This document shows, one piece after another, positions 5,301 to 7,383 of a stretch of DNA of 7,383 nt. Origin of the DNA: Oscillatoria sp. Prado101 (GTDB taxonomy: Bacteria; Cyanobacteriota; Cyanobacteriia; Cyanobacteriales; Oscillatoriaceae); NCBI GenBank assembly GCA_025454445.1, contig JALOOK010000231.1, positions 1 through 7,383 of the forward strand. The letters are read 5' to 3'. Position numbers and translations under genes: made by a program. Positions within the stretch are counted from its first letter, which is position 1. Each line of letters opens with the position of its first letter. The notes beneath the pieces are model-generated. The model had not been told where the DNA came from. It worked only from the letters and a program-made list of their open reading frames with translations, and made no database searches.

Positions 5301-7037
5301 ATGCGTACTGCTGTTTGGCACTTGCTGACGCTCAGTGCGGCAATTGTGACGTACCAGCTGCTTGACACAGCAGCCACAAGGGCGGAGGGATACCAGGGGG
5401 ACTTGTCAGAAATGCCGGCACAGGCACCGGCACAGGCACCGGCACAGGCACCGGCACAGGCACCGGCACAGGCACCGGCACAGGCACCGGCACAAATGCA
5501 AGAATTCAGCCCTTCCACAGAGCCGGTATCGCCCAAAACAGAAGCGATGGAACAAGTGACATCGGTGTCTCAGCTCTCCGATGTCCAGCCGACAGACTGG
5601 GCATTCCAAGCCTTGCAGAACCTGGTAGAGCGCTACGGCTGCATTGCTGGCTATCCCGACGGCACCTTTCGGGGGAACCGAGCGATGACGCGCTACGAAT
5701 TTGCTGCCGGTTTGAACGCCTGTTTGGAGCGGATCGTGCAGCTGATTGGGCGAACTGACACTTCCAACTTAGCCACCAAAGCAGATTTAGCCGCCCTGAA
5801 CCGGCTGCTGGAAGAATTCCAAGTCGAACTCGCCACCCTACGCGGTCGCGCCGACGCCCTAGAAGCTCGCACCGCCGAACTGGAAGCCAATCAGTTCTCC
5901 ACCACCACCAAACTCACCGGCGAAGTAGTATTCGCCGCCAGCGATATTATAGGAGCGACAGACACCGGCCCCAGCTCAGTGCCCAACTTTTCCGAGCGAG
6001 TGCGGCTCAACTTCAATACCAGCTTCACCGGCAAAGATCACCTGTTAGTCCGCTTGTATGCCTCCAACACCCCTAACTTAGCTATCCCCGGCGGCACGAA
6101 CATGGCCCGCCTCCACCCAGACCGGGGCAACGACAACAATTTCGACATCGATTTAGGCTGGTACAACTTCCCCGTAGGCGACAAAGCCAACGTTTTGATC
6201 GAATTTGCCGGTGGCAAACTAGATGATTTCGCTCCCTCTCTCAACGCCCTTGATTACGGCGGCGCAGCCCTGGGCACCATCTCCCAGTTTGGGCAGCGCA
6301 ACCCCATCTACCGGCTTAGCGGTGCCGGTGTCGGTGCCGGCATAACCTACAACTTTAGCAAATCCCTCGGCGTCTCCTTGGGCTATCTCGCCGGCAACTA
6401 TCTCTCCGCTGGCGATCCCACTCCCGGACGGGGATTTTTCGATGGCACTTTTGGCGCAGTCGCCCAACTCACCGTGCGCCCCAGCGACAGCATCGGTCTG
6501 GGTTTAACCTATGTCCGCTCTTATTTTACCGGAGAAGATGTCATTAATAATAACGTCAGCACCGGCGGGGGAGTCGGCAGCGCCCTAGCCGAAAAACCTT
6601 TTGGCAATGCCGCCACCTCCGCCAATTCCTACGGGTTGCAAGCCAGTTTCCGGCTCAGCCCCAGGTTTACTCTAGGCGGCTGGGTTGGCTGGACAGAAGC
6701 AACTGCTGAAGGCAATGGGTTTAATGATGCTGGACTTCAAGTAGCCAGTGACGGGGACAGCGCTACTCTTTTAAACTGGGCCGTAACCTTAGCTTTCCCA
6801 GACCTGGGCAAAAAAGGCAATTTGGGCGGGATTGTTGTGGGCATGCCGCCCAAACTGACTGATAGCAACGGCGTGGAAGATCGGGACACTTCTTTGCATT
6901 TAGAGGCGTTCTATCGCTACCAAATCACTGATAATATCGGCATCACTCCCGGTCTTATGGTGATTTTAAATCCGGAACACAACGACAGTAACAAAACCAT
7001 GTACGTCGGCACCGTCAGGACTACGTTTAGTTTCTAG
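5301..7037 (+). CDS. SLH-domain OprB-type outer-membrane porin
   Basis: This is a cyanobacterial major-porin type protein (often annotated iron uptake porin), expected to be a beta-barrel channel in the outer membrane anchored to the cell wall. The 578 residues fall in order into a signal peptide (1 to about 28, cleavage near TRA-E); a Pro/Ala/Gln linker of six PAQA repeats plus PAQ (39-65); one SLH domain (about 88-145, with VQPTDWAFQALQNLVERYG, IAGYPDGTFRGNRAMTRYEFA); a coiled coil (about 157-197, LATKADLAALNRLLEEFQ onward); and a barrel from about 199 to the end. The C-terminus is TTFSF, with the terminal phenylalanine used for outer-membrane assembly. Length matches the family. The ATG follows a purine-rich GAGAGAGA. 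It is transcribed away from urtA, from a promoter that resembles urtA's. Substrate cannot be read from sequence; the context suggests urea or other small nitrogen compounds. Confidence 0.93.
   Translation: MRTAVWHLLTLSAAIVTYQLLDTAATRAEGYQGDLSEMPAQAPAQAPAQAPAQAPAQAPAQAPAQMQEFSPSTEPVSPKTEAMEQVTSVSQLSDVQPTDWAFQALQNLVERYGCIAGYPDGTFRGNRAMTRYEFAAGLNACLERIVQLIGRTDTSNLATKADLAALNRLLEEFQVELATLRGRADALEARTAELEANQFSTTTKLTGEVVFAASDIIGATDTGPSSVPNFSERVRLNFNTSFTGKDHLLVRLYASNTPNLAIPGGTNMARLHPDRGNDNNFDIDLGWYNFPVGDKANVLIEFAGGKLDDFAPSLNALDYGGAALGTISQFGQRNPIYRLSGAGVGAGITYNFSKSLGVSLGYLAGNYLSAGDPTPGRGFFDGTFGAVAQLTVRPSDSIGLGLTYVRSYFTGEDVINNNVSTGGGVGSALAEKPFGNAATSANSYGLQASFRLSPRFTLGGWVGWTEATAEGNGFNDAGLQVASDGDSATLLNWAVTLAFPDLGKKGNLGGIVVGMPPKLTDSNGVEDRDTSLHLEAFYRYQITDNIGITPGLMVILNPEHNDSNKTMYVGTVRTTFSF
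5415..5494. repeat. 12-bp minisatellite coding PAQA repeats in the porin
   Basis: Six identical copies of CCGGCACAGGCA fill 5415-5486, followed by a partial copy CCGGCACA to 5494. The unit is four codons, so copy-number change keeps frame and only alters linker length between the signal peptide and the SLH domain. The copies have no synonymous differences, which points to recent expansion. Confidence 0.95.
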
Positions 7038-7050
7038 TTGGGGGCGTGTC

Positions 7051-7383
7051 GGAGAAACCGGGTTTCTGAATAAATCTTTCGGTAGGGATGCTTGTATTTT
7101 TCACAGAAACCCGGTTTCTGGGGGGGCGGAGAAACCGGGTTTCTGAATAAATCTTTCCGTAGGGATGTTTGTATTTTTCACAGAAACCCGGTTTCTGTCG
7201 GTTTCTGGGGGGGCGGATAAACCGGGTTTCTGAATAAATCTTTCCGTAGGGATGTTTGTATTTTTCACAGAAACCCGGTTTCTGTCGGTTTCTGGGGGGG
7301 CGGAGAAACCGGGTTTCTGAATAAATCTTTCCGTAGGGATGTTTGTATTTTTCACAGAAACCCGGTTTCTGTCGGTTTCTGGG
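7051..7383. repeat. Tandem array of 77/87-bp palindromic units downstream of the porin
   Basis: Units begin at 7051, 7128, 7215 and 7302; the first is 77 bp, the next two 87 bp, and the fourth is cut by the window end. Each unit holds the inverted repeat AGAAACCGGGTTTCTG / CAGAAACCCGGTTTCT (7053-7068/7104-7119, 7130-7145/7181-7196, 7217-7232/7268-7283, 7304-7319/7355-7370) around a 35-nt AT-rich loop. Units are joined by a G7-containing linker. Unit 1 lacks a 10-bp TCGGTTTCTG insert and differs at two loop bases; unit 3 has one arm substitution at 7218. There is no gene here: the long minus-strand open frame exists because 87 is divisible by three. The first hairpin begins only 16 nt after the porin stop and could end or protect its mRNA. 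Confidence 0.95.

Noticed and set aside
4952..5536. 194-residue minus-strand open frame crossing the divergent promoter, with CAGA repeats
   Set aside because: The repeats are only the reverse reading of the 12-bp porin minisatellite, and the frame overlaps the porin start, both promoters and the 5' end of urtA.
7101..7355. 84-residue minus-strand frame with a 29-residue tandem peptide repeat
   Set aside because: The frame stays open because the unit is 87 bp. It ends as soon as the shorter first unit shifts the frame. It has no convincing start signal and consists wholly of palindromic repeat DNA.
7051..7383. CRISPR array
   Set aside because: The 87-bp units are nearly identical throughout, with no unique spacers, and no cas gene is visible.

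Overview
The window looks like a piece of a filamentous cyanobacterial chromosome. Four things point there: a urea ABC transporter operon in the cyanobacterial order urtA-urtB-urtC-urtD, a neighbouring outer-membrane porin of the cyanobacterial SLH plus OprB type, promoter sites resembling those of the nitrogen regulator NtcA, and a high load of short palindromic repeats. The AGAAACCCGGTTTCT repeat family suggests an Oscillatoria/Microcoleus-like genome, but that is recalled pattern knowledge, not a search result.

Layout. Positions 1-4977 carry the urt operon on the minus strand: urtA (substrate-binding lipoprotein), urtB and urtC (membrane permeases) and urtD (ATPase, cut by the window edge at position 1). 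Every gene junction holds a repeat. The A/B junction has a long GCAGATAAACGC-type inverted repeat. The B/C and C/D junctions each have a copy of the same 96-bp nested palindrome, and C/D also has a GTGCGTTCCGC inverted repeat. Positions 4978-5300 are a divergent promoter region. Positions 5301-7037 on the plus strand encode the 578-residue porin. Positions 7051-7383 are a tandem array of 87-bp units built on the same palindromic core, running off the window end.

How the parts fit. UrtA binds urea in the periplasm, UrtB and UrtC form the inner-membrane channel, and UrtD (with UrtE, presumably just beyond the window) powers uptake. The divergent porin would sit in the outer membrane. The most interesting regulatory observation is that both divergent genes have a GTA-N8-AAC motif followed 22-23 nt later by a TAN3T -10 box. 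This is the architecture of NtcA-activated promoters with the same one-base departure in both. It suggests that porin and transporter are switched on together under nitrogen limitation and that the porin may be the outer-membrane entry route for urea. This is inference, not proof.

The second point of interest is the repeat biology. The two 96-bp elements have equal length and a compensatory base-pair change in their outer stem, a 24-bp repeat is duplicated in frame inside urtC, and the 3' array shares the same core palindrome. No clearly novel enzyme or defence system is visible.
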